A stretch of 64,000 nt of DNA from Lishizhenia sp965656535 (GCA_965656535.1 CBFHKX010000002.1:434001-498000); one strand, 5' to 3'; positions 26,071 to 35,888 are shown, counted from the stretch's first letter. Numbers and translations are program-made. Notes: generated from the letters alone by a model not told the origin.

Positions 26071-26692
26071 TCCAATACTATTTACCGTATTTTTCATTTC
26101 TTGCTCTTCTTCTCCTAAAACAGAAGCTGTTGATTTAGAGGATGTACTGCCTTCTTCTAAAAAATATACAGAAGAACAAACAAAAGACTCGGTCAGAGTG
26201 TACATAGAGCCGAAACATTCACATGATAATTTTACATTATTAGACACGGTTTTGTACGAGCAATTTCCGGAACTAACACCTGTTTTAAATTTAACGCCCG
26301 ACAGGTTTTTTGTTGATAGATTAAGACCTACATCGAAAATAAATAAAACAATTAACTTAGACTCGGTTGCTATTCAATTCGTAGTTTGGGAGTTTACAGA
26401 TTCAATCCAAACTGAAAATGCATTTTTCAACTGGCTAGATAACTTTGGTGAAGATCAAGATGCCCTGCGCATTGCAGAACCTTTTCGTTATAAAGAAAGT
26501 GCCAACTATATCTATGTTGGTCTACAGAAAATTGTTTACGTATACGCACAAGATACCTTTGATTACAGTCCTTTTGAACAGTTAATAGAAACTGTTTATG
26601 GCAAAGAATGGAAATATTGTGTTCACCAACAGAAAGGGGAGCGCGCAAAATGGTTAGTTTTGCCAACAGATGTCGAAAATACCAACTTATAA
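26039..26692 (+). CDS. Lipoprotein of unknown function
   Basis: 217 residues starting inside ltaE. Signal and lipobox are clear (PILFTVFFISCSSSP, lipid at Cys22). The mature part is acidic with aromatic-rich strands (IQFVVWEFTDSIQTENAFFNWLDNF, in two pieces) and one cysteine near the end; no family recognised. It overlaps ltaE by 32 nt and the MATE gene by 23 nt, so all three are translated from one message. Confidence 0.75.
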   Translation: MKHLRLLKNYSPILFTVFFISCSSSPKTEAVDLEDVLPSSKKYTEEQTKDSVRVYIEPKHSHDNFTLLDTVLYEQFPELTPVLNLTPDRFFVDRLRPTSKINKTINLDSVAIQFVVWEFTDSIQTENAFFNWLDNFGEDQDALRIAEPFRYKESANYIYVGLQKIVYVYAQDTFDYSPFEQLIETVYGKEWKYCVHQQKGERAKWLVLPTDVENTNL

Positions 26693-28010
26693 AACCATAT
26701 TTAGGCTTGCTATACCAGCAATATTTGGTGGTATTGTTGAACCTATTTTATCTTTAACAGATATAGCTGTGGTGGGTAACATTCCATCAAATAATCCTAA
26801 TCTTACAATTACCTCTCTGGCTGCCGTTGGATTAGCAGGGAGTTTAATTTCTGCTTTACTTTGGATATTTGCTCAGGTTAAAAGTGCAATTTCTGCGCTC
26901 GTGTCTAAAGCCGTAGGTGCAAATAATATAAATTCTGTAGCAACGCTTATACCGCAAATGATTTTGTTTAATCTAGGTTTAGGTATTTTGGCTTTTTTAC
27001 TTACTTATTTTTCATCAAGTTGGATATTTACCAGTTTACTCTCTGCGTCAAATGCAGTTGCTGAACAGGCAGTTGCATATTATGATATTCGCGCATTTGG
27101 TTTTCCCATAACCTTAATTACATTTTCATTGTTTGGAGTTTTTAGAGGATTGCAAAATACATATTGGGCAATGATTATATCTATAGTTGGCGGTTGCTTA
27201 AACATACTTTTAGATTTTATATTGGTGCTCGGTTTAGGAGATTTTTGTGAACCTATGGGTATTGAGGGTGCAGCTATTGCTTCTTTAATTGCTCAAATCG
27301 TTATGTTTTTATTGGCAATATTCTTCTTACTTCGCTCTAAGGTTAAGCTACTTTTTAGCAATAGAATAAACCAGCAGTTTAAAGTAATGGTGCATATGGC
27401 AGTTCATTTAATGGTGAGAACAATTACGTTAAATATTGCTTTAGTTCTTACGCATAAATTTGCAAATAAGTACGGCGAGATAGAAGCTGCTACCCATACA
27501 GTTTTGTTAAACATTTGGTTGTTTTCTGCTTTTTTTTTAGATGGTTTTGCAACTGCAGCAAATGCTCTTTCTGGTAAATATTTAGGACAAAAAAATCCAA
27601 TTGCTTTAAAGGAAACGCTTAAAAAAAATATGCTCTTAGCGTTTTTGGTTGCTCTGCTACTAATTGTAATTTTCCTATTATTTCATGTAGAAATTATAGG
27701 TGTTTTAGCAGAGGATAGCAGAGTTACGCATCTTTACAAGGATGTGCTTTTTCTGTTTATACTCTGTTTACCGTTAAATGCTTTAGCGTTTACCTTAGAT
27801 GGTGTTTTTAAAGGTTTAGGAGAAGCTAAGTTTTTAAGAAATTTACTGGTTATTTCTACTCTTTTCGGGTTTTTACCTGTTTTATTTATAGCCGATTACT
27901 TCTCAGTTGGTTTACAAGTGATCTGGTTGTCTCTTATTGTTTGGATGTTCTTACGCGGACTAATTCCATTAATTTACTTTAAAACATATTTGAAACGTAA
28001 GTTTGATTAA
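26670..28010 (+). CDS. MATE family efflux transporter (DinF-like)
   Basis: 446 residues with 12 predicted membrane helices in two similar halves. IPAIFGGIVEPILSLTDIAVVG at the start is the conserved first helix of MATE pumps, and FGVFRGLQNTYWAMI and LDGFATAANALSGKYLG match the DinF branch. These proteins export cationic compounds in exchange for Na+ or H+; the substrate here is unknown. Overlap with the upstream lipoprotein suggests coexpression. Confidence 0.9.
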   Translation: MSKIPTYKTIFRLAIPAIFGGIVEPILSLTDIAVVGNIPSNNPNLTITSLAAVGLAGSLISALLWIFAQVKSAISALVSKAVGANNINSVATLIPQMILFNLGLGILAFLLTYFSSSWIFTSLLSASNAVAEQAVAYYDIRAFGFPITLITFSLFGVFRGLQNTYWAMIISIVGGCLNILLDFILVLGLGDFCEPMGIEGAAIASLIAQIVMFLLAIFFLLRSKVKLLFSNRINQQFKVMVHMAVHLMVRTITLNIALVLTHKFANKYGEIEAATHTVLLNIWLFSAFFLDGFATAANALSGKYLGQKNPIALKETLKKNMLLAFLVALLLIVIFLLFHVEIIGVLAEDSRVTHLYKDVLFLFILCLPLNALAFTLDGVFKGLGEAKFLRNLLVISTLFGFLPVLFIADYFSVGLQVIWLSLIVWMFLRGLIPLIYFKTYLKRKFD

Positions 28011-28058
28011 GAACAGACAAACTCATTTTAAATTGTTTCGTTTACTTTGTAGATAGAA

Positions 28059-28934
28059 ATGAAAGCTGTAAAAACGTATGAACAAGTCAATGCACAAAAA
28101 GAGAGTGCAAGTTTTAGTATTTCTAAAATGCAAGCAACTTTCTTAAAAAGAAAGGGCAAAGTAGATGAACCACATAGACATAATTTTTATACTGTTCTAG
28201 TTGTTAAAAATGCAACGGGACAACATAAGGTAGACTTTAATTCTTATCCATTATCGAATCACCAAGTACATTTTGTAGCACCCGGTCAGGTACACCAAGT
28301 AATTGAAGAAGTTCAAAGCGATGGATATGTTCTCACATTTTCTACACAGTTTTTGATTGAAAACGCGATAGCTATTTCTTTTGTAGAGCATTTAAATCTA
28401 TTTCAAAACTATGGAGAAACTCCGCCATTAGAACCAAATGAAGAGCAGTTTGATATAATTTTAAATTTTGCCCACACTATTTTTGATTTGTTCGAGAGTA
28501 ACCGAAATATGAAAGAACTTTCTATTGGAGCCTATTTGAAATTGTTTTTAATAGAATGCAATAGAATTTGCGCAATAAATCCAGTAGTTTCAGATGCAGA
28601 TATTTCAGGAGAAAGTATCGTTAGGTCATTTAAAAATAGTGTTAACCAACAGTATAATAAAGAGCATTCGGCTTCTTTTTATGCCCAACTTTTACATATA
28701 ACACCTGATCATCTAAATAGAATTATAAAAGCGAAAATTGGTAAAACGGCTAAAGAGTATATTCAGTCAAAAATTACGATAGAAGCAAAACGATTGCTTT
28801 ATTTCTCTGAGTTATCAAATAAAGAAATTGGATACGAATTAGGTTTTAATGAACCAGCCAACTTTAGTGCTTTTTTTAAAAAACAAACGAAACTCTCTCC
28901 TTCTCATTTTAAAAAAAGAGAATCGACCTCCTGA
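28059..28934 (+). CDS. AraC family transcriptional regulator
   Basis: 291 residues. The N-terminal half is a cupin-like sensor domain (EPHRHNFYTVLVVKNATGQH, NHQVHFVAPGQVHQV, split motifs), and the C-terminal 100 residues hold two helix-turn-helix motifs: ASFYAQLLHITPDHLNRII and SNKEIGYELGFNEPANFSAF. The second matches the AraC signature. It lies immediately upstream of a pirin and a nitroreductase gene in the same direction and probably controls them; the effector is unknown, perhaps a quinone or nitro compound. Confidence 0.92.
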   Translation: MKAVKTYEQVNAQKESASFSISKMQATFLKRKGKVDEPHRHNFYTVLVVKNATGQHKVDFNSYPLSNHQVHFVAPGQVHQVIEEVQSDGYVLTFSTQFLIENAIAISFVEHLNLFQNYGETPPLEPNEEQFDIILNFAHTIFDLFESNRNMKELSIGAYLKLFLIECNRICAINPVVSDADISGESIVRSFKNSVNQQYNKEHSASFYAQLLHITPDHLNRIIKAKIGKTAKEYIQSKITIEAKRLLYFSELSNKEIGYELGFNEPANFSAFFKKQTKLSPSHFKKRESTS

Positions 28935-29024
28935 TATCGGATTTTTATACGTATATCTCCTTTTTTCATATTCCATCACGTGCAAAGCTTTATCATCTTT
29001 GTAGTGTACTTATACAAAGCGTGT

Positions 29025-29903
29025 ATGGAACGGAAAAAATTTATAAAGAATGCATTTTTTACAGGACTTATTGGGCTTGCAGCTCCGAAAGTATTAAATG
29101 CCGTACAAAGAAATTCAGCAGATTCAACGTATGATAAATTAATAGATCAAGTTGGATTTAATCATTTACCAAATAAAAATATTAAAAAGATGAACCAAGT
29201 AATTCATAAAGCAGCGTCAAGAGGAAATGCAAACCACGGGTGGTTAAATTCTTTTCACACTTTCAGTTTTGCAAACTATTACAATCCAGAACGTATGAAT
29301 TTTGGAGTTTTACGTGTTTTGAATGATGACCAGGTGCAAGCTGGTAAAGGTTTTGGAACACATCCGCACGATAATATGGAGATTGTTTCTATTCCTTTAG
29401 AAGGTGATTTGGAACACAAAGATAGCATGGGTAATGTTACTGTGATAAAGGAGGGAGATGTTCAAGTTATGAGCGCAGGAACAGGTGTTACGCATTCAGA
29501 GTGCAACAAAAATCTAGATAAAGAGGTGAAGTTTTTGCAAATTTGGATTTTTCCTAGACAAAAAAATGTAGAACCTCGGTATGATCAAGTTTCTTTAAGG
29601 GAGATTGAAAAAGAAAATGAATTGTACCAAGTATTATCTCCAAATAAAGAAGATCAAGGTGTTTGGATTAATCAAGATGCTTGGTTTCACTTAGGGAAAT
29701 TTAGCCAAGAGACAGTCACAAATTATAAACTTAAGAAAAGAGAAAATGGCGTTTATGCCTTCATTTTAGATGGAGAAGCTGAAATAAACGGAGAAAAACT
29801 AAGTAGGCGAGATGGAATTGGTGTTTGGGATATAGAGTCAATTGAAATTAAGGCAGCAAATAATGCGCGACTTTTAATAATGGAGGCTCCAATGTCACTG
29901 TAA
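29025..29903 (+). CDS. Pirin family protein with N-terminal export-like extension
   Basis: 292 residues from the ATG at 29025 (an earlier in-frame codon at 28980 adds an unlikely hydrophobic run). The bicupin pirin core starts near residue 62: ASRGNANHGWLNSFHTFSFA, metal ligands in HPHDNMEIV and THSECN, then QIWIFPRQKNVEPRY. Pirins bind iron and some act as quercetin dioxygenases. Unlike most pirins it has about 60 extra residues with a basic start and hydrophobic segment (ERKKFIKNAFFTGLIGLAAP), resembling a Tat or Sec signal. Lies between an AraC regulator and a nitroreductase. Confidence 0.88.
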   Translation: MERKKFIKNAFFTGLIGLAAPKVLNAVQRNSADSTYDKLIDQVGFNHLPNKNIKKMNQVIHKAASRGNANHGWLNSFHTFSFANYYNPERMNFGVLRVLNDDQVQAGKGFGTHPHDNMEIVSIPLEGDLEHKDSMGNVTVIKEGDVQVMSAGTGVTHSECNKNLDKEVKFLQIWIFPRQKNVEPRYDQVSLREIEKENELYQVLSPNKEDQGVWINQDAWFHLGKFSQETVTNYKLKKRENGVYAFILDGEAEINGEKLSRRDGIGVWDIESIEIKAANNARLLIMEAPMSL

Positions 29904-29941
29904 AGAGTAAATAATATTAATAATTAAACAATTAAAATAAA

Positions 29942-30574
29942 ATGACACAATTAGTAGAAAATCTCAAATGGAGATACGCAACAAAGAAAATGGATGCTTC
30001 GAAAAAAGTAGACGAAAAAGATATCGATTATATTAAAGAAGCTATTCAGTTAACCGCTACATCTTACGGATTACAGCCATTTAAAGTGTTAGATATTCGA
30101 GACGAAAATGTGAGAGCAAGTTTACAACCAATTTCATGGAATCAATCACAAATTACCGATGCTTCTCACTTGTTTGTTTTTACAAGTCAATTAACGGTTG
30201 CAGATCAAGATATAGATAATTATCTTGAGATGAAAGCGAAAGCTAGTAATATGGATGTTGCTCAATTAGCAGGTTATGGAGACTTTGTAAAAGCGAAGAT
30301 GAAAGAAAAGTCTGAAATTGAAATGAAACATTGGACGGCGAAACAAGCTTATATTACATTATCTTCAGCATTGATAGCTTGTGCAGAGTTAAAGATAGAC
30401 GCAACTCCTATTGAAGGATTCGAACCAGATGCGTATAACAATACATTGGGTTTAACTGATAAAGGTTTAAATGCAAGTGTTGTATTGGCTATTGGTTATC
30501 GCCATGATGATGATGAATATAAAGCAGCACCGAAAGTTAGAAAGTCTGTAAATCAATTATTTGATACTGTATAG
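29942..30574 (+). CDS. NAD(P)H-dependent nitroreductase (NfsB-like)
   Basis: 210 residues of the FMN nitroreductase fold: WRYATKKMDASKKV is the typical start with the FMN-phosphate-binding arginine region, LTATSYGLQPFKVLDI the second motif, and IEGFEPDAYNNTLGL with VVLAIGYRHDDDEY the C-terminal ones. It reduces nitro or quinone compounds in the cytosol. Third gene of the AraC-pirin-nitroreductase set and followed by a strong terminator. Confidence 0.92.
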   Translation: MTQLVENLKWRYATKKMDASKKVDEKDIDYIKEAIQLTATSYGLQPFKVLDIRDENVRASLQPISWNQSQITDASHLFVFTSQLTVADQDIDNYLEMKAKASNMDVAQLAGYGDFVKAKMKEKSEIEMKHWTAKQAYITLSSALIACAELKIDATPIEGFEPDAYNNTLGLTDKGLNASVVLAIGYRHDDDEYKAAPKVRKSVNQLFDTV

Positions 30575-30590
30575 TTTTAAATTGCAAAGT

Positions 30591-30623
30591 AAAAACGGTA
30601 AAGGAAATCTTTACCGTTTTTTT
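30591..30623 (+). terminator. Terminator after nitroreductase
   Basis: AAAAACGGTAAAG (30591-30603) and CTTTACCGTTTTT (30609-30621) form a perfect 13-bp stem with a GAAAT loop and T-tail. Confidence 0.95.
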
Positions 30624-30711
30624 ATTGTTTTTGTTTTACACTTCTAATCCTTAATATAAACTTAGTATCGGCTTACAACTAAATCAAAGAGTATATTACT
30701 ATCTTTCCACC

Positions 30712-31530
30712 ATGAAAAGGTTCTTTTTTCTCTTTTTAATATTTGTGTTGAGTACTGGAAGTCAGGCACAAGGCTGGTTGCCAATGAGCGCTGAGTCTGC
30801 CGGATCTGCGAACGCAATAGTAGCTTTGCCCTCAATTTGGTCTGTTCATCATAACCCAGGAGCTCTTGGTTTTATAGAAGAATCAGGTTTTGGAGTAAGT
30901 TACCAGAGTCGTTTTTTATTGCGCGATTTACAATCACAAGGCATAACAGGAGCTATTAAATTAAAATCGGGTGTAATTGGTCTAGGTGCTCAATTTTATG
31001 GTTTTGAGCAGTATAGGACCACGCGAGTTGGAGGAGGATATTCTCTTAAGTTAGCGGAGAACTTTTCAATGGGTGTACAGCTCAACTATTTGAACTTATC
31101 CTTAAATGAAAACTATGGCAACCGTTCTTCATTGACGGCCGAAATAGGAATGCTCGGTAAAATTACAGACAATTGGAGTGTTGGTTTTGCAGTATTTAAC
31201 CTTAACCGTGCAAAATTAGCAAGTTTCCAAGACGATAGGTTTACAACAATTTTTAGATTTGGAACAGCTTATAATTTAAGTAGTAAAGTAAATTTACTTC
31301 TTGAGTTTTTTAAAGATATTGAGAATCCATTAAGCATAAGAGGTGCTGTAGAGTATCAAGCTGTAGATAATTTATTTTTTAGACTTGGAGCAAGCAGCGC
31401 ACCTATGGAACTATCTTTTGGTATAGGATATAGAATGGGAGTTTTTGATTTATCCCTTGCGAGTAATTATAATCAGATTTTAGGGTTTAGTCCGGCATTT
31501 AATCTTAATTATTTCTTGAAAAATGACTAA
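30712..31530 (+). CDS. Outer membrane protein, PorV/PorQ-like
   Basis: 272 residues with a signal peptide (FLFLIFVLSTGSQAQ). SAESAGSANAIVALPSIWSVHHNPGALG (in two parts) resembles the FadL-like N-terminus of PorV/PorQ proteins, in which an 'SSAMGGA...NPA.L' segment opens the barrel. The body alternates amphipathic strands and glycine-rich turns. PorV and PorQ serve type IX secretion, but relatives outside that role exist, so the function is left open. It overlaps the next gene by 8 nt. Confidence 0.62.
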   Translation: MKRFFFLFLIFVLSTGSQAQGWLPMSAESAGSANAIVALPSIWSVHHNPGALGFIEESGFGVSYQSRFLLRDLQSQGITGAIKLKSGVIGLGAQFYGFEQYRTTRVGGGYSLKLAENFSMGVQLNYLNLSLNENYGNRSSLTAEIGMLGKITDNWSVGFAVFNLNRAKLASFQDDRFTTIFRFGTAYNLSSKVNLLLEFFKDIENPLSIRGAVEYQAVDNLFFRLGASSAPMELSFGIGYRMGVFDLSLASNYNQILGFSPAFNLNYFLKND

Positions 31531-33601
31531 GGTATATTTCGTCTTTTTTTCTTTTTTGATTGCTTCGTTTGCCTTTTCGCAAGAACAAAAAAACGATATC
31601 ATACAACAACGGGTAGAGTTTATCTCTGAACAGTTAGAAGACGAGGAGATTGACTTAACGGGTTTGTTTGAAAATTTGGTTTATTTCTTTGACCATCCTA
31701 TAAATTTAAATTCGTGTTCTCAAGAGGATTTAGAAGAGTTAGGCGGTTTACTTACAGATATTCAAATCAATAATTTAGTTAATCACAGGGCAACCTTCGG
31801 AAAATTAATTACTATTTACGAATTACAATCTCTAAAATATTGGGATTTACCAACTATTTTTAATGTCCTTCCCTTTGTTAAAGTTACAGATCGTTTAGAT
31901 CAGCCGAGTTTAAGTTTACGCGAGTTGCTTAAACAAGGTAAGTCAGAACTTTACCTGCGTTATCAGCGAAATATAGAAGACAGGAGCGGATATGCAAATG
32001 TTTCCGATTCAATTAAAGAACAAAGTAATCAATTTTATAAAGGTAGTGCAGATAAGCTGTATAGTAGATATAGATTTAGTTATCGAACTAATTTCAGCGT
32101 GGGTTTAACCGCAGAAAAAGATGCCGGTGAACAATTTTTTAAAGAGAGTAATCCTAATGGGTTTGATTTTTATTCAGCACATGCTTACTATTCAGGAGGA
32201 AAGTTTATTAAAAAAGTTGCCCTTGGGGATTATCAAATGCAGATGGGACAAGCATTAACGTTTTGGACGGGTTATGCTTTTGGTAAAACAGCCGATGCGG
32301 TAACAGTTAAAAAAAACGCTAGAGGATTAAGGCCTTATACATCCGTAGATGAATCTCGCTTTTTAAGAGGAGCCGGAATTGAATTTGGGTTAGGAAACTT
32401 CTCTATTACAACATTTGCCTCACATAAAGCCGTTGATGCTTCTATTGTTGAAGATACCTTATCAAACGAAGAAGGAGCAATTGCTTCGGCTATTAATATA
32501 ACAGGATTGCACAGAACAAATTCTGAATTAGCAAGAAGAGATGCTTTGAAAGAAACCATTGCAGGAACATATTTAAAATACAATACGCGAAAGCTTCAAA
32601 TTGGTTTGTCTGCCTTACACCAGCGCTATGATAAAGCATTTGAAAGGGCGGTTTTGCCTTACAACCAGTTCGACTTTAGAGGTAAAGAATTGAATAATTT
32701 TGGAGCGGATTATTCATTTATTAACAAGAACTTCAATCTTTTTGGAGAGGTAGCTATGAGTAGCACTTCCAACTCAATTGCTTTTATTCAAGGACTACTA
32801 ATTGCTATAGACAGCAGAGCTACAATTAGTGCAGTACTTAGAAAATATCCTAAAGATTACCATACTTTTTATGCAATTGGGTTTGGTGAAACTGCAACAA
32901 CTAGAAATGAATCTGGCTTTTACATGGGTACAAACATAAATGTAGCGAAACACTTTAAAGTTAACGGTTATGTTGATTTTTTTAAATTTCCTTGGTTAAG
33001 ATTTCAAATAGATGCACCAAGTGTTGGACATGAAGTGCTAGGACAACTAACCTATAAACCCAACAAAAAACTGCAAGTTTATGTGCGAGCAAGAGAACAA
33101 CAACGCGCAAGAAATTCTAGAGATTATGATAATCCCATTACACCAATTGAAACAGTTACACAGCGTAATTATAGAATTAATTTAGCTTATAAATTAACAG
33201 ACGAATTACAATGGAAAAGTAGATTAGAATATGTTACAATTAATAGAAAAAGTAACTCTCCAGAACAAGGTATGATTCTGTCGCAAGATTTGCTTTGGAA
33301 ACCTAAAAAGTCTCCTGTTGATATAAGCTTACGCTATGCTTTGTTTGACACAGATAGTTTTGATAGTAGAATATATAGTTTTGAAAACAACGCGCTTTAT
33401 GTTTTTAGCGTACCGGCATATTTTTATACAGGAAGTAGAGCTTACGCCTTAATAAGGTGGAGTTTTTTAAGAAAATGTGATTTGTGGGTAAGGTATTCTA
33501 CAAGCATTTTTGCAAACAGAGATAGCATAGGATCAGGTCCGGAAGAAGTACTCGGAAATACAAGGTCAGATATTACAGTGCAGTTTAGAGTGAAGTTTTA
33601 G
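31523..33601 (+). CDS. Helix-hairpin-helix domain fused to an outer membrane barrel-like region
   Basis: 692 residues with signal peptide (VFFSFLIASFAFSQ). Residues about 53-95 read NLNSCSQEDLEELGGLL and NHRATFGKLITIYELQSL, a ComEA-type helix-hairpin-helix, the DNA-binding motif of competence proteins. The remaining 550 residues are strand-rich with many aromatic residues, ending in TVQFRVKF, a barrel-closing strand. Bacteroidota encode many such proteins without assigned function. Whether it binds DNA outside the cell is a guess. Its 3' end overlaps that of the convergent gene by 17 nt. Confidence 0.72.
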   Translation: MTKVYFVFFSFLIASFAFSQEQKNDIIQQRVEFISEQLEDEEIDLTGLFENLVYFFDHPINLNSCSQEDLEELGGLLTDIQINNLVNHRATFGKLITIYELQSLKYWDLPTIFNVLPFVKVTDRLDQPSLSLRELLKQGKSELYLRYQRNIEDRSGYANVSDSIKEQSNQFYKGSADKLYSRYRFSYRTNFSVGLTAEKDAGEQFFKESNPNGFDFYSAHAYYSGGKFIKKVALGDYQMQMGQALTFWTGYAFGKTADAVTVKKNARGLRPYTSVDESRFLRGAGIEFGLGNFSITTFASHKAVDASIVEDTLSNEEGAIASAINITGLHRTNSELARRDALKETIAGTYLKYNTRKLQIGLSALHQRYDKAFERAVLPYNQFDFRGKELNNFGADYSFINKNFNLFGEVAMSSTSNSIAFIQGLLIAIDSRATISAVLRKYPKDYHTFYAIGFGETATTRNESGFYMGTNINVAKHFKVNGYVDFFKFPWLRFQIDAPSVGHEVLGQLTYKPNKKLQVYVRAREQQRARNSRDYDNPITPIETVTQRNYRINLAYKLTDELQWKSRLEYVTINRKSNSPEQGMILSQDLLWKPKKSPVDISLRYALFDTDSFDSRIYSFENNALYVFSVPAYFYTGSRAYALIRWSFLRKCDLWVRYSTSIFANRDSIGSGPEEVLGNTRSDITVQFRVKF

Positions 33602-34445
33602 AGAGTTGAACACGATTTAAATCCAAGCTTACTTTAAACTTTTCGTATTTACCTCCTTTATATTCCTTGCAGTTAAAAATAATTTCATTTTCTGTTTCCA
33701 TTTTCTTGTTTGAAATACTTTTGGTGCAACTTTCTACTTTTATATTATTCACTTTATCTAATTCCATACTTTCTTTAAAACGCAAATACAAAAAACCTTT
33801 CTCTACTCCAGCTCCGCACATTCCATTCACATTTGGGTTTGGACCATATTCATAAGAAAGTATAACAGCTATCCTGTTTGAAGCAACAATTTTGTAGTTT
33901 TTATCTGTGGCTCCAAATGCATTTAAATCAAAAAACACATTATTCTGATTAACTAGAAAGTTAGATTGTTTTACAACATTAAGTTGCTCGTGATTTACAT
34001 ATACAGCAAGTTCTTTATCACTACTAAACCACTTTCCTTGATTACTAGAAAATTCAAATTTCTCTTGATATCCAGCTAAGTTGAAATAATACCTGATGTC
34101 ATCAAAATGGTTGTTAGTCATCTTACGAAAATGCGCTACGTCGTTATGCTTTGAACTATCTTTAAAGTGATAAAGTACTAATCCAGATATTGCATCATAT
34201 ACACCGCAAAGCTTTATTTTCTTTTCATATTTGTTGTAGTAATACCATCCTTCAACGGCATAAGAACCCATATGATAGTTGCTCATTCTTGTTTTTTTCA
34301 AAAAGATAGAAATAGGATAGTTTTCAATACTTGCTTGCACAAATCCTTGTTGAACAGAAAATGTTTCTAGTCTGTATGTGTTTTGTGCATAGCTGTGAAT
34401 AAAACTTCCGCAGAATAAAACAAAGGCAATTAGATTTAATCGCAT
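33585..34445 (-). CDS. Secreted hypothetical protein
   Basis: 286 residues with a signal peptide (LIAFVLFCGSFIHSYAQ). The mature protein has three segments rich in tyrosine and glycine and short repeats of charged turns, with one cysteine pair near the middle (CGVYD, MCGAG). No family recognised. It lies 9 nt downstream of another secreted protein gene on the same strand. Confidence 0.68.
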   Translation of the reverse strand: MRLNLIAFVLFCGSFIHSYAQNTYRLETFSVQQGFVQASIENYPISIFLKKTRMSNYHMGSYAVEGWYYYNKYEKKIKLCGVYDAISGLVLYHFKDSSKHNDVAHFRKMTNNHFDDIRYYFNLAGYQEKFEFSSNQGKWFSSDKELAVYVNHEQLNVVKQSNFLVNQNNVFFDLNAFGATDKNYKIVASNRIAVILSYEYGPNPNVNGMCGAGVEKGFLYLRFKESMELDKVNNIKVESCTKSISNKKMETENEIIFNCKEYKGGKYEKFKVSLDLNRVQLSKTSL

Positions 34446-34454
34446 ATCAATTGA

Positions 34455-35021
34455 TTATTTACCAAGCGGGAAAAAGAATTGTAATTTATAAATAACGGGA
34501 AGTAAGCGCGTAACTTCTCCAGCTTCATTTGTTTGTCTAATAAAATATTGCGGACGCATAGGAGAGTTGTCGTCGTTAACCACATCGTAAAAGAATCCTA
34601 GATTAACACGCACAAAATCAAAACTTTGAGAATAACCAGCTCCTATATTAAAAATGGGGACCCAGTTACTTGTTGGCGCCAATAAAGTATAGCTGAAAGG
34701 CGTACTTAAATATTCAAATTCAACTCCGGCAAAAAGCACCTCTGCAAAGCGATAGTGATAAAAAGCACCCGGACCCCAAATATTAAAGTTAGATTGCTGA
34801 TCTGTTCCAACGTTATTGCTCCAACCGCGTTGCCATCTAAACATCGGACCATATGCATGTGCTTCGTCAGCCTTTGGTAGGTTATATTTTGCATTAATAC
34901 TAAAGTTTCCTCCTAGGTTAGATTTTCCAAAACCAAAACCAAGTGCAATTTCGTCGTTTTCCCATTGCGAAAAACTAAAGAAACTTATAAATAATAGCAA
35001 TATCCAGACGAACTTTTTCAT
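34455..35021 (-). CDS. Secreted protein, small outer membrane barrel-like
   Basis: 188 residues with signal peptide (WILLLFISFFSFSQ). GFGFGKSNLGGNFSINAKYNL and FHYRFAEVLFAGVEFEYLS (as fragments) alternate like beta-barrel strands, and the chain ends LQFFFPLGK. Probably an eight-stranded outer membrane protein; no named family. First of the two secreted-protein genes. Confidence 0.65.
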   Translation of the reverse strand: MKKFVWILLLFISFFSFSQWENDEIALGFGFGKSNLGGNFSINAKYNLPKADEAHAYGPMFRWQRGWSNNVGTDQQSNFNIWGPGAFYHYRFAEVLFAGVEFEYLSTPFSYTLLAPTSNWVPIFNIGAGYSQSFDFVRVNLGFFYDVVNDDNSPMRPQYFIRQTNEAGEVTRLLPVIYKLQFFFPLGK

Positions 35022-35060
35022 ATCATTAAATTTGCTTAAAAATAGTGAAATCTCAGTAAT

Positions 35061-35702
35061 TTATTGTTCTAATTTTTTTACTAAAAGAGACAATGGAGCA
35101 GGGTGGATGTTGTGATCGCCTTTAAATAGAATAAAATCAAAGTTTAAATTTAGACCAGCAAGATCTTTCTCGGTTTTTATCCGTTGTTCCAAATTGAAAT
35201 ATTGGTCTTCATCTCCTAAAAAGAAACTGTTCTTTGTTGTTTTAAAACGTTCGTTTTCTGTTAGTTGTTCTAAATCTGGAGGAAAAACACTCGCCCAAAG
35301 TATAAAATGTTCTATTTTTATTTCTCCATACTGCAACCATCTAGCAGCCGTAGCACCTCCTTGAGAAAAGCCGAGTAAACTAAACGATGCATGCTTGTTT
35401 TCCTTTAGAATTTCTTTATGTAAACTATTTAGAAATTCAATATTTTCTGCTATGTCTAATTCTCTTTCTTCTTTGGTCATCCAAGAAGCTCCAACGCGCC
35501 CACCACTGCCTTTAAGATAAAAACGGTGCATGCCTTCAGGTGCAACAATGGCTATTTCTTCTGATACTATTGAATTAAACTTGCGAATAAAGAACTTTGC
35601 CAATTGTCCATATCCATGCAAAACATAGAGGATTTGTTTAGCGGATTGAAGATTACCTTCTACCGTATATCTAGCGGTTTTTTTTGTTTCAATTGTATGC
35701 AT
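35061..35702 (-). CDS. Alpha/beta hydrolase, phospholipase/carboxylesterase type
   Basis: 213 residues from the ATG at 35702; an in-frame GTG at 35747 adds 15 unconserved residues. Catalytic triad visible: serine in LLGFSQGGATA, aspartate in FFLGDEDQYF, histidine in FKGDHNIHP. ILYVLHGYGQLAKFF supplies the oxyanion HG motif. Such enzymes hydrolyse short acyl esters in the cytosol. A WMTKEERELDI loop is the lid region typical of the family. Confidence 0.85.
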   Translation of the reverse strand: MHTIETKKTARYTVEGNLQSAKQILYVLHGYGQLAKFFIRKFNSIVSEEIAIVAPEGMHRFYLKGSGGRVGASWMTKEERELDIAENIEFLNSLHKEILKENKHASFSLLGFSQGGATAARWLQYGEIKIEHFILWASVFPPDLEQLTENERFKTTKNSFFLGDEDQYFNLEQRIKTEKDLAGLNLNFDFILFKGDHNIHPAPLSLLVKKLEQ

Positions 35703-35888
35703 ATGAGAGATGAACTTAGAGTTTATGTTTCCTATTACTGTAATCACAATAATGCAATTTTTTTTGTGAACTAAAAGAACTTAATTTGTTATAGTAGCAA
35801 CAAAATATAATTAGTTGAGTCAAAGTTTTTATGAAAGTACTCAGTCTAAGATTTTTAGGATAGATTTTAATCTGATAGTTTATTAGGC

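Noticed and set aside
28971..28990. CACGTG near a parS-like sequence
   Set aside because: Only the central hexamer matches; the flanking GTTT/AAAC arms of parS are missing.
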